17,900 nt of DNA from Pseudoneurospora amorphoporcata (Eukaryota; Ascomycota; Sordariomycetes; Sordariales; Sordariaceae). The stretch is from NCBI GenBank assembly GCA_033297205.1, contig MU859431.1, forward strand, positions 1 through 17,900, given 5' to 3'. Made by a program: the position numbers and the translations under genes. Shown one piece after another: positions 8,901-17,830 of the stretch (within the stretch, counting starts at the first letter, position 1; the number at the start of each line of letters is the position of its first letter). Under the pieces are notes generated by a model. It was not told the origin of the DNA and did no database searches. It worked only from the letters and a program-made list of their open reading frames with translations.

Positions 8901-9540
8901 CCCTTCTTCCGTAACCTTGCCGCTTCTATCGATAGTACAGATTATAACTTCCTGTACTACTTGCGGTGGGGCCGTAGGAACGACGCCATCGCGGCTCGCT
9001 TCCTTCCGTGCTCCGGGTTCTCCATTAGTGGTTGGGTACGTCCTAGGACGCAGGCGGCCACCATCCTTCCAACTAATATCAGGGTTATATACTACATACT
9101 ATGGGTGCCCTAGGATTATATCCTTAGATAGCCCCATATCAACGACGTCGAAGCTGATTTCGACCGTCTTTCCTTCTACCGTAATAGGAAGTAGTAACGT
9201 TTCCCTCTTTACAATCTAGGTCTCGAAGGGTCCTTTTACCACAAAGGGAACCTTCTTCCTTTTCCAGGGAATCCTTAGTTGGTTAACGAACTTGGGTGAG
9301 ATGAAATTCAACTGAGCTCCGGAGTCTACCAGCGCAAGGGCTTGGTAATTTCCCTAGTAGGCTACGACCTTAAATCGCTAGTCCTCCTTCCCTTCTTCCG
9401 CAACTACAATCTCCGTAAATACCACGGGGTCTTGGATCTTATCTTTCCGACGGCTGCTTCGTCGAATGATCCTCTTTACCTAGGGATTTAATTTCTTCCG
9501 GGCCTCCCTGAAGGCCCTGATCCGTTTCCTAGATCCTGGC
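5910..9540 (-). pseudogene. pol: Pol polyprotein of element 1 (PR-RT-RH-IN-chromodomain), inactivated
   Basis: Domains in order: protease ALVDSGAQ (DSGA at 9315-9326); RT with VPKKDGKLR, a first-Asp motif LDL, and YLDN at 8235-8246 where active RTs have YLDD; RNase H with ETDASDYAIG, NKELLAI and VYTDH, ending in ADALSRR; integrase with a damaged HHCC finger (second Cys pair reads CERY) but intact DDE codons at 6951-6953, 6753-6755 and 6645-6647 (D-x35-E); a GPF module (VGPFKIKK); and a chromodomain (about 5940-6086) with YLIK-stop-EGFGSENNTWEP. Chromodomains steer integration to methylated histone chromatin. All domains lie in one frame over 3.4 kb, broken only by stops, densest at 6300-7400. 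The longest open stretch is 7398-8753 (RT-RNase H). The gene starts in the -1 frame relative to gag; the exact start is unclear. A second possible native stop is at 5880. Confidence 0.93.
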
Positions 9541-10810
9541 TATAATCGGTAGGAGCGTCCTCCCTTGTAGGTTCTTCTTCGTCTAGCAAATCGAAGTCCC
9601 GTAACCAGGTCAGGAGGGCTGCCTATTCGGCTTCTATCGGCTCCTCCTAGTTGTTCTGTCGGATATAGGTTGCCACATTATCTTCGATAACTCTAGCTTT
9701 CTGCTTTATATGGGTGGGGCAGTCGGCTGCAGGACACTATTTCCAATGAGGGTCAGCGTCTATAGCTCCGTCGATGGCGTTTTCCAAGTCGTCTCGATTG
9801 TAATCGACGCTAGCGATCTCGACCACTCATACTCCTTCAATGGCGGCGGCTTCGGCCTTTTCCCACTTAAATTGCTTGGAGGAACGGCAATCGCGCTTCA
9901 TATATCCCTTCTTACCGCAGTTGAAGCACTTGACTTAAGAAAAGTCACGCTTGCCTTAATTGGCCTGGGCGGCGTCGATTTCCATAGGTCTAGAGTGGGT
10001 GGTTCCGGAGAGATGGGTACCCCTAGTCCGCTTCTTCTTAATATTAGTGTCGGACTTGAGGGGAACGAAAGGGTGTATTTTTCCCTTCTTTTCTTGATCT
10101 CGTTGGAATTGACGATTATCTATGCGAATAGCCTTGTCTATATAGGTATCGATGGAATCGGGCCTGTCCTCCTTGTAGAGTTCGTCCTTGACTCTATCCT
10201 TAAGGCCGTTGTAGAACAGCTGCATCAGCCCGTCGTCGTTAATGTTGCTGTGAAGAGCGTCCTACTTGAAGAGCGCAGCATAGGCTGAAGTAGACTTTGT
10301 CTATCGGAGGTGGGTTAGGCGTTCCTGAGCCCGTCGAGTCTCATCCTTTTCCCTAAAGACCCTAGAGAGTGCCTTAGTAAATTCGGTATAGGAATTCAAG
10401 ACCTTCTTGGTAAAGTCCGAAGCCTGGTCTCCGTTTTCGTAGTGATCCTTGAGAATGGGCTCGTACTAAGTGAGTGCTTTGTCCGTGAGCTTGGTTCCCG
10501 CGTAGGTAACTTTCTTATATTTAGTAGCAAACTGGTCGTTGTAAAAGTCGAAATAGGTTTGCATCTGGATTAAAAACCCTGCGAGGGTGGCCTGCTGGCC
10601 ATTAAACTCCCTGGGTGCGGACAACTTAACTCTCTTGCGTTCCTTGGGAGAAGTTCCTTTTCCTGCCTTCGCTTCGGGGCGTCCGGACTCGGCCTGGAGC
10701 TGTGCTTCTAGCTGGTTGATGCGGTCCTGCATAGCCTTGAGCTGTTGATATACGGCGGTGACGTTCAGGGGTTCACCAGAGGGGGTGTTGGCGTGTCCGA
10801 TGGAAGACAT
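9488..10810 (-). pseudogene. gag: Gag of element 1, inactivated
   Basis: Gag forms the virus-like particle and binds element RNA. The ATG at 10810 lies 57 nt inside the 5' LTR edge. The N-terminus has a short helical coil (YQQLKAMQDRINQLEAQLQ), then the capsid-like segment LSAPREFNGQQATLAGFLIQ with MQTYFDFY following, typical of fungal chromovirus gags. The zinc knuckle lies at 9887-9928: CFNCGKKGYMKRDC, where the CCHC His has become Tyr, a change expected from CAT/CAC to TAT/TAC. In-frame TAG/TAA codons appear from 10466 onward. The frame ends at a TAA at 9488-9490 and overlaps pol in the -1 frame. Its 440 codons are about normal for the family. Confidence 0.9.
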
Positions 10811-10856
10811 GATGAAGCGAAGATACCTTCAGTACTATCCGAGATAGGCCAAAGGG

Positions 10857-10866
10857 AGTAGTCAAC
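10857..10866 (-). other. Candidate primer-binding site (self-priming type)
   Basis: On the minus strand this reads GTTGACTACT, one base from the 5' LTR edge, where reverse transcription should start. It is the exact reverse complement of AGTAGTCAAC in the LTR (10998-11007, minus strand), which lies where the transcript is likely to begin. I recognise no tRNA 3' end here. Confidence 0.55.
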
Positions 10867-10997
10867 GTGTGACGAACGGCAGTCTGATCTGCCTAAATGG
10901 GATAGCTGAAGGTGAAGACTATCAGAAGACGTTCGGTGAAGCCAAAAGGTTCACAACAAGTATAGCAGCGTTATACTGGTTTCAATGATAATGATCT

Positions 10998-11007
10998 GTT
11001 GACTACT
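10998..11007 (-). promoter_or_regulatory. Likely transcript 5' end / self-primer sequence
   Basis: AGTAGTCAAC on the minus strand starts 44 nt downstream of the first T of TATAAA. The same word (first nine bases) with the same 44-nt spacing occurs in the family-B solo LTR (12615-12623 against 12662-12667). In the 3' LTR it has been changed to AGTAGTTAAT by two RIP-type changes. The transcription start itself is inferred. Confidence 0.45.
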
Positions 11008-11045
11008 GCAGAACTATCTGACAATTTGAGTTCTCCAGTCGTCCC

Positions 11046-11051
11046 TTTATA
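11046..11051 (-). promoter_or_regulatory. TATA box of element 1 LTR
   Basis: TATAAA on the minus strand (context GATATAAAGG). It is conserved at the matching places in the 3' LTR (4918-4923) and the family-B solo LTR (12662-12667), and it marks the point upstream of which the two LTR families become unalike. Confidence 0.6.
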
Positions 11052-11114
11052 TCTTGGTGCCTTCTAGTTACATGCGTCTGGCTCATTGACCACGAACTGG
11101 CTCATGAGCTCTAA

Positions 11115-11304
11115 GCTGGCTCACCTTCATGAGCTTGGCTCACCTTCATGAGCCTGGCTCACCACTATGAGCCTGGCTCACCTTCATGAGCCTGGCTCAC
11201 CTTCATGAGCCTGGCTCACCACCATGAGCCTAGCTCACCTTCATGAGCCTGGCTCACCACCATGAGCCTGGCTCACCACCATGATCCTGGCTCGCCTCCA
11301 TGAG
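11115..11304. repeat. 19-bp tandem repeat, 10 units, in 5' LTR
   Basis: Ten contiguous units of consensus cctggctcac(ctt/cac)catgag fill exactly 190 bp. The six extra units compared with the 3' LTR equal the whole length difference (6 x 19 = 114 bp). Each unit contains GGCTCA and TGAGCC as an inverted pair, and each junction makes TGAGCCTGGCTCA. Confidence 0.93.
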
Positions 11305-11402
11305 CCCGCATCCTTGTCATGGTTACATTGCCCAGCCTTCACGTGGCTGTGGTATCCCAGTGGCTTGGTTGGCCTGTGTTATTTCGCTTAACGTTCGTAA
11401 CA

Positions 11403-11407
11403 ACTAC
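11403..11407. repeat. Target-site duplication of element 1, right copy
   Basis: ACTAC, identical to 4735-4739. Removing element 1 and one copy joins the left flank to CCTACTACC, just before the gag start of element 2. Confidence 0.9.
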
Positions 11408-11439
11408 CCTACTACCTAATCTTTACCCAACCTCTCATC

Positions 11440-12484
11440 ATGGCCGCTGAACGCGACTCTCCGCTGCCCTCCGTTGAGGCAAAACAATCCTTGGTAGTCC
11501 ACAACGTTGAGGATTTCAACACTATTATAACTAATAACACTGATATTACCAACGGTCACGTTCGGGTCTCCAACCCGCTATCTTGGCTAGTTACCCTCTA
11601 CGAACAAGTCGCCGTCGCCTATAACTAAATTCGTAGAATGGCCGTAGCTATCAGCAACAAGCACGCCCAGTAACTCACCACCCTCAAGGAACAATACGAG
11701 ATTCTGAGAAGACACTACGATGCCGTCACCTCCTTCTGCTCAGCTGGATACGAAGCCTCTCAGACTACCATCGCTCGCTTTGAATAAGAAGTTTAGTAAG
11801 TAAGTTCCCGATTCGCCTCCGAAGTCTGGACTGCTATCGCCAGATATGGGAAAAAGGATGCGGAACGCCAGAAAGCTATCGACTAGCTGCAGAAAATCAC
11901 GCGATATTAGGAGGCCCTCGAGAACCTCGACGAACGGAACGCCCGTTAATAATTTATCCTAAGGCGAATCGACACTTGGGCAGCTAATAAAGAATCTTAG
12001 ATCGACGACATCTTTAGCAAGCTCGTCAACCCTAGTCAACTCAAGGACCTCGAGGTACAAATTGTATAAATCGCTAGCCTCCAGCAAAGCACCCAAAAGG
12101 CTATTTAAGAAGCCTTCATCTAGTTAAACCAAAAGGCCCCTGACGCCGCGTCAGTCCAGAAACTCTTAGAATAACGCGCCGCCACCAAAGTACCCAGCAC
12201 ACAACAATCCTCAGCCTACGATCCTCCTGCCAGTCCTAGCTTAATTAACGATAGTCTTTTCTAAGTAGCCTAGGTAAGAAGATAAGTTAGATAAGTTCAA
12301 ATCTAGTATGAGGCTACCTATGCCGACCTTTAGGGAGCTAGTACCATTCCCCTTAGATAGTCCGCGGGAGGATAAGGACCTCTAAGGCTCCCTAGTTTAC
12401 CCCGTCGCGTCAGCGGGCCGGCCGAAGATCCTACCCGGCACCAAGCTGACTACTTCCTCTAGAACCTGGGATACCCTACTATCT
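11440..12484 (+). pseudogene. gag: Gag of element 2, N-terminal half
   Basis: The ATG at 11440 follows a C/T-rich leader. One frame runs to the solo LTR at 12485 without an indel, with many TAG/TAA codons that mostly fit Gln. The start MAAERDSPLPSVEAKQSL leads into a segment ending NPLSWLVTLYEQVA, then some 200 residues of Gln/Glu/Arg-rich helix (for example LTTLKEQYEILRRHYDAVTS, LEVQIV, ASLQQSTQKAI), which suggests a long coiled coil before the capsid part. The gag of element 1 has only a short coil. The first 62 codons are open; the rest is dead. The gene continues at 12900. Confidence 0.75.
12480..12484. repeat. Target-site duplication of the solo LTR, left copy
   Basis: TATCT here against TATTT at 12895-12899: four of five bases match and the mismatch is C/T, consistent with decay after insertion. 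Confidence 0.6.
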
Positions 12485-12894
12485 TGTGACGAACGGCAGT
12501 CTAATCTGCCTAAGTGGGATAGCTGAAGGTAAAGACTATCAGTGCTGTTCAGTGAAGCCAAAAGGTTCATAACAAGTATGGTAGCGTTATACGTGTCTCA
12601 GTGATAAAGATCAATTGACTACTGTCAAACTATCTGACAATCTGAGTTCTCTCGTAGTCCCTTTATACCTCCTCGCCCTACTACGAGCTATCTATCCTCG
12701 GATGTTCACGCGGTCGTAAACCCTTATAGAATGTGTAATGGCTCACTCTAGTGTTAGCTCATCGTGAGCCCATGTGTTAGTGAGCACTTGCATACGCCCT
12801 TCTGGCCCGTGCTTGACCTCCCGAGTGTTACATTAGTTATCACCAGTAAGTAGTCAGGTCTTGAGCGACTCTAGTGCCGCTTAAGTTCGTAACA
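12485..12894 (-). repeat. Solo LTR, family B, inside gag of element 2
   Basis: 410 bp from TGTGACGAACGG to TTCGTAACA. From its left end to the TATA box (12662-12667) it aligns with the LTR of element 1; the remaining U3 does not, except at the very end and in short GGCTCA/TGAGCC motifs. It aligns with 1-243 in U3. Taking out the LTR and one 5-bp target copy joins the two gag parts in frame (codon phase 12481 to 12902). It is therefore a product of LTR-LTR recombination in a nested insertion. Confidence 0.9.
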
Positions 12895-12899
12895 TATTT
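12895..12899. repeat. Target-site duplication of the solo LTR, right copy
   Basis: TATTT, partner of TATCT at 12480-12484. Confidence 0.6.
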
Positions 12900-13912
12900 A
12901 GACAACGCCTATCCACCTCAATAAACCTTCGACCTACGATAGTAAGAAGCTCGATGCCTTCCAACCTTAGTAGGTTAGGATTAATGCGTACCCCTACGCG
13001 TATGCCGCTAGCTTCCCAACCGACGGTCATAAGATCAATTGGCTCGGATCGATACTTACCGACAAGGCCTAAAAATAGCACGACTTACGAGCCCGTCAGA
13101 TCCAGTCTATAGGAGTCGAGGACACTTGGAAAGGATATTCTAGCGCTCTAGCTGAACGATTCTAGGACCCTTCTGAACGATACCACAACTCTAGAAAAAC
13201 GCGAGAGCTTAAGTACGAAGGAGATATTGTCGAATACCTTACTAAGCTGTTGGACTTAAACGAAACTGTTAAATAGGCTGGCACTACCTTCCAAGATTAG
13301 ATCTTCCAGATTCTACCCTCCAAGATCATAGAGCTGATCTACTCTATTCGAGGGGGAGTGCTTAAAACCGACGATGAGTTTATTAGTGCCGTTCGAGAAG
13401 CCGGACGAGTCTACGAAAATATGATTCGCGCTCTAGGATATCAGGGATAGGGAAAAAGCGCGCTTACGTTTAGGACGAAGTATTCGAAATCGGGCTAACA
13501 ATCCTACAAGGAATCACGCTCCGACCGAAACCAATCCTTAAGAAAACATAACAAGCTAGTTAAGGATAAGAAATGGAATAGCGTCTACGAGGCTTTAAAA
13601 GGAATCGATTAGGCGGATATCGATTAGCGTAAGAAGAATTAAGTTTCTTGCTAGCGATGCGGGCGTAATAATTACTACACTATAGAATGTTTTGTGAAGA
13701 AGGACAATAATAGTAAAGACCTACTCCAACCCAAAGAATAATTAAGAACGGCCGCTATCTCGATTAAGAAACGCAAGAGTGACGACCTCGAAGAAGAGGG
13801 AGCTGAGGACCTTGAAGACAACGAGGCCTAGTTCAAGAAAGCTAAAACAAACGCAATCACTAGAGCTATGCAAACTATGGATATGAACAATGACTCTGAT
13901 TCGGATTTTTAA
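12900..13912 (+). pseudogene. gag: Gag of element 2, capsid and zinc-knuckle half
   Basis: The frame resumes with KKLDAF, then AASFPTDGHKINWLGSILTD, DTWKGY, RELKYEGDIVEYLTKLLDLN and EFISAVREAGRVYENM, a retrotransposon capsid pattern (small-residue and aromatic positions around K-W-L). The zinc knuckle is at 13649-13690: C-stop-RCGRNNYYTIEC, where the CCHC His is Tyr and a Gln or Trp is a stop. After it come a basic run (KKRKSDD) and acidic tail (EEEGAEDLEDNEA). Stops replace Gln throughout. The downstream pol frame is offset by -1. Confidence 0.85.
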
Positions 13913-13949
13913 GTAGCCGCTATGAAGTACTACATGGATTACTACGGCC

Positions 13950-16900
13950 TCACTTTGGTGCCAGCTCAGTTAACCCCGTCGTTTGCTCCTTAAAGAGGCT
14001 AAATATTAATAACCTCGACGATGAACCAAATCCCCCATAAAAGAAACCCTGCCCAGAACCTCTATTAGAGCCCCGACCGATCGTACGAATAACCTTGCTT
14101 TACAACAACAAGGAACACCCCATTCGAGTTCTTCTAGACCTGGAAAGCTCGATCCCAGTCATATCTTTCCGCTAAGCCTGCGTATGAAAGTTCCCTCTCT
14201 TTAAACGAGCTAATATTCGTAGCTTTATAGGATTTAACGCGGAAGCTGATTTAGTAGGTGGCTGTTATTATACTAATACCCTCGTTCTATAGCATTAAGA
14301 AGACTACTATACCCGCTTGAACTTCGAGCTTTCTAAAATAGATAACGAATATAATATTATCCTCCTACACTAGTAGTTACTTTAGCACGAGCCTACTTGC
14401 TTCTTTAACAAAATATAGAAAATTAAGTTCTCCTCAAAATACTATCAGAAGAATTGCACCAGTACCATCGTTATAGGACTTCCTCCCACTAAAGCTATCA
14501 CCAGCATCCAGACCAAGATCGATGCAGCTATTGCAGCCGTACTAGAAAAATTCCGGGAATTCCTCCTCATTATGAGCGAGGAAGCGGCAATACGAATGCC
14601 TAATCACCAACCTTGGGATTACAAGATTGACCTGAAGGAAGGGGAAATACCGCCTTATGGACCCCTCTTCGCGATGAGTGGCCGCGAATTCGATGCCCTC
14701 AAACCTTAGCTCGAGAAAATGCTGAATTCGGGACGAATCAGAAAATCCACCTCATCATGCAGCGCACTCCTCATGTTCGTCGATAAGAAAAATCCAGACG
14801 ATCTCTTCTAACCAGTAGTCGATTACTGAATCTTCAATAGAATAACTATTCCTGTTAAACACCCTATCCCGCTCATTACGGAACTTTAACATGCCCTCAG
14901 AACGGCCAAGATCTTTTCGAAAATCCACTTCAAATTAGGCTTCTTCCTCGTTCGAATGGCCAAAGGCTACGAGTGGAAAACCGCCTTCCGATGCAAATAC
15001 AGCCTTTTCGAGTACGTTGTTATGCTTATGAGCTTAATCAACGCTCCCTCCACGTTCTAGGCCATAATGAACCACTTGTTTATGGACCTTCTGGACGTAG
15101 GAGTATTTGTTTACCTAGATGATATCTTAATCTACGCCGACACTGAGCAAGAATACGATCGCCTAGTACTGGAAGTCTTGAAACGGCTTACTGACAATTA
15201 TTTTGCCGTTGCCCCGCAGAAGTGCAAATAGAGTCACTAAAGTCGAATTTCTAGGTTATATCATCTCTCCCTAGGGCATTGGTATGGCTGAAGACAAAGT
15301 CAAGAGCATCTTGGAATGGAAATAGCTTACAACGTTTAAGGAGTTACAATCCTTTTTGGGTTTCGCCAATTTCTACCGAAGGTTTATTAAAGGATTCTCC
15401 ACAATTGCTTAAGCCCTCTCTATAAGAAACTCGCTGGATAAGAAACTTTAGAAATGGATGGAACCTATGGTAAAAGCTTTCAAGAATTTAAAGGAAGCCT
15501 TTACAACAGCACCCGTTTTGGCTCACTTCGACCTAGCCGAACTCGCTATTATGGAAACCGACGCTTTAGATTCGGAATCGGCGCCATTCTTTCCCAAAGG
15601 AAGGCCGACGGCAAACTACACTCCGTCCCCTTTTATTCGAGGAAAATGACGCCTGCCGAGATAAACTATAAAATCTATGATAAGGAACTCTTGGCTATCG
15701 TCGATAGTTTCGATTGCTGGAGGATTTATCTCGAAACCGCTAAATATAGGATTGAAGTCTTTTCCGATTACCAAAACTTGGCCTATTTTACCCATGCGAA
15801 GGTCCTCAACCGATGGCAAGTACGCTAGGCCATTCAGCTAGCCAATTTCTGGTTTATTATTAACTACCGTCCGGGTCACCTCAATTCTAACGCCGATGCT
15901 CTTTCCCGTTAGGAAAGTTTCAAACTTGAGAAGGGGGGGTGTGAAGACCAGCCGATTACGTCGGTCTTGCAAGAAAAACACTTCTCACACTCTGAAGGAA
16001 GCAGTTTCCTCTTGTCTAAAGAAAGGCTTTATAGTATTTTAACCCTTCGATAGAATAATGAATTCATTCGCCAGCTTAAGGAAGCTAGAGAAACGGACTT
16101 AGCCTATATAGAACAGTTTAACAAAGACGAACCTGACAAAGACTACGAGAAATCCGATGATGTACTATACTAAAAAAACCGCCTCTGGGTTCCTACTAGC
16201 CTACAAGCTGAAGTTACTAATTTAGAACACAATACTAAGGTCGCGGGTCACATAGGAATAGACAAAACTAGAGAGCTCATTACGAAAAACTACTGGTGGC
16301 CAAAAATAGAGGAAATAATTAGGGAATACGTTCGCGGCTGTTATGAGTACTAATAGAACAAACCTCCCCGCCATTCTCCCTATAGTTTACTGCAACTCAT
16401 AGAGCTTCATTACACCCCTTGGAAGACCATCGCGATAGATTTTATTATAGATCTACCTCTCTCCAACGGTTGCGATTCCATCTGGGTAATGGTCGATCCC
16501 TTTATGAAGATAGCCCATTTCATCCCTCTCAAAGTAGGAGAGAAGAAAACAGAAGACTTAATCAAGATTTTCGCCCGCTCCTACTGGCGGCTGTACGGAG
16601 TACTACTAGACATTATTTCGGACTGCGATTTACGGTTTATAGCCTACTTTTAAAAGGATTTCCTAAAACTCGTCAGTATTAAGAGTCGCATAAGCACAAC
16701 ATTCCACCCTTAAACTAATAGCTAAACCGAGCGCCTCAACTAAATCCTTAAAGTTTACCTTTAGGCCTTCGTCAACTACGAAATGAGCAACTAGGAAGAC
16801 CTTCTAGCCACTACTGAGTTCGTATATAATAACTCTATCTCGTTATCTACTAGCCTTACTCCCTTCTATACTAACTACGGCTATTACCCAACGTTTTACA

Positions 16901-17515
16901 ATCCCTTTAACAGCGCCCCTCGGAACCCTGGGAGTCGTCTGTATGCCTATTGGATGATTCAAGTGTATAACGACGCCCAGCGATATTTTAACCGTGCCCG
17001 TTAAAGGATAAAGGAATGGGCGGACAAGAAGCGTTTAGAGGCACCGGTCTACGAGGTGGGGCAACTTGTTATATTAAACGGTAAGTATTAAAACTAAGAT
17101 ACCCTCTAAAAAGCTTAATAAGAAGCTCTATAGCCCTTTTAAGATTTTATAGGTGATTTCCCCTACCGTTGTCCAATTAATTCTGCCTAAGATATAGCGA
17201 ATCTACGACTCCTTCCACGTTTCGCTACTGGAACCATATCGCGCTGGTAATCGGGAGATCCTCGACCCTGACTAGGTCCTGCGAGAGGCAGCCCTAGTAG
17301 TATTAGAAGACTACAAGGTTGAGAAGATCGTAGATTCTATGAGAGCTGAAACCAAAGTGTTATATCGAGTTAAGTGAGAAGGATGAGACAAAGCTAGTGA
17401 TCTCACGTGGGAACTATAGGAGCACTTCCACACTAACGGAGCTAAAGCCTAGGTCATTGCCTTCTACGCGCGGCATCTAGAGAAGCTTCGAGACTCCAAC
17501 GTCCTAATAAACTAA
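13950..17515 (+). pseudogene. pol: Pol polyprotein of element 2 (PR-RT-RH-IN-chromodomain), inactivated
   Basis: Protease: VLLDLESS at about 14128-14151, altered from the usual D-S/T-G. RT: PWDYKIDLKEGEIPPYG, then an intact YLDD (15112-15123). The frame shifts near 15235 and back near 15575, so RT-connection and RNase H are split; RNase H reads GIGAILSQRKADGKL, YDKELLAIVDSF and ends NADALSR. Integrase: H...H finger in which the second Cys pair reads CYEY, and intact DDE codons at 16438, 16621 and 16729 (D-x35-E). Another frameshift near 17080 precedes KTKIPSKKL, FHVSLLEPYR and a chromodomain (DYKVEKIVDS, then WEG-like and LTWEL) ending at TAA 17513-17515. Stops are frequent. The longest open piece is 15454-15828. 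Confidence 0.9.
17183..17391 (+). repeat. Integrase tail-chromodomain module, first copy
   Basis: Codes for RIYDSFHVSLLEPYRAGN, VLREAALV and DYKVEKIVDS. It is repeated in diverged form 368 bp downstream. It belongs to the pol of element 2. Confidence 0.8.
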
Positions 17516-17525
17516 CTCCTCTACA

Positions 17526-17830
17526 AGATCTCACTACTGTCTGTCTTACTTTGCCTAAAACTTAGCGTATCTATGACTCCTTTCACGTCTCACTCCTAGA
17601 ACCCTATCGCGCTGGCAATTAGGTAGCCCCTAACCCTAACCAAGTCCTACGAGAGGCAGCCCTAGTAGAGTCAAAAGACTATAAGGTTGAGAGAATATTA
17701 GACTCTATAATATTTAAAGGCAAGGTTAAGTATCAGGCTAAGTGGGAAAGGTTGGAAAGGAGCTAAGAATGTTCAGCTCAGGGCGAGCCTTGAAGAAGAA
17801 GGAGCTAATATTGTTAACGTGTGGCTAGTA
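17526..17830 (+). pseudogene. Integrase tail-chromodomain module, second copy
   Basis: Repeats the preceding module: RIYDSFHVSLLEPYRAGN is identical, then NQVLREAALV and DYKVERILDS with a chromodomain start GKVKYQAKW. It begins 10 bp after the pol stop at 17515. It differs from the first copy at many bases that are not RIP-type (for example NREILDPD against NQVAPNPN), so it is an old tandem duplication or the 3' remnant of a related element. After GKVKYQAKWE the frame slips and the protein ends in unclear sequence near 17870. Confidence 0.7.

Larger units (their letters stand above)
4740..11402 (-). mobile_element. Element 1: complete Ty3/Gypsy chromovirus
   Basis: This is a 6,663-bp LTR retrotransposon transcribed on the minus strand. 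In its own orientation it has: 5' LTR (10868-11402), candidate self-primer binding site (10857-10866), gag (from 10810), pol in the -1 frame with protease, RT, RNase H, integrase and chromodomain (to 5910), an antisense gene (5292-5863, plus strand), polypurine tract (5167-5177), and 3' LTR (4740-5160). LTR ends are TGTTACGAACG...CGTTCGTCACA and the insertion is bounded by ACTAC duplications. Gag and pol carry many stops and altered key residues, so it cannot move on its own. It sits upstream of the gag of element 2. Confidence 0.95.
10868..11402 (-). repeat. 5' LTR of element 1 (535 bp)
   Basis: TG...CA ends with short inverted termini (TGTTACGAACG / CGTTCGTCACA). It contains ten 19-bp repeats in U3, a TATA box at 11046-11051, and the self-complementary site at 10998-11007. 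It is less mutated than the 3' LTR: sites reading TG here read TA there. Confidence 0.95.

Noticed and set aside
8857..9219. 120-codon plus-strand open frame
   Set aside because: Shadow of the protease-RT linker of pol on the minus strand; Thr/Ser-rich with no recognisable domain.
9710..10288. 192-codon plus-strand open frame
   Set aside because: It lies exactly antisense to the gag zinc-knuckle region of element 1, whose motifs are clear on the minus strand; it has no motif and its openness follows from the minus-strand codons.
11115..11304. CRISPR-like array
   Set aside because: Units are contiguous 19-mers with no spacers, inside an LTR of a eukaryotic element.
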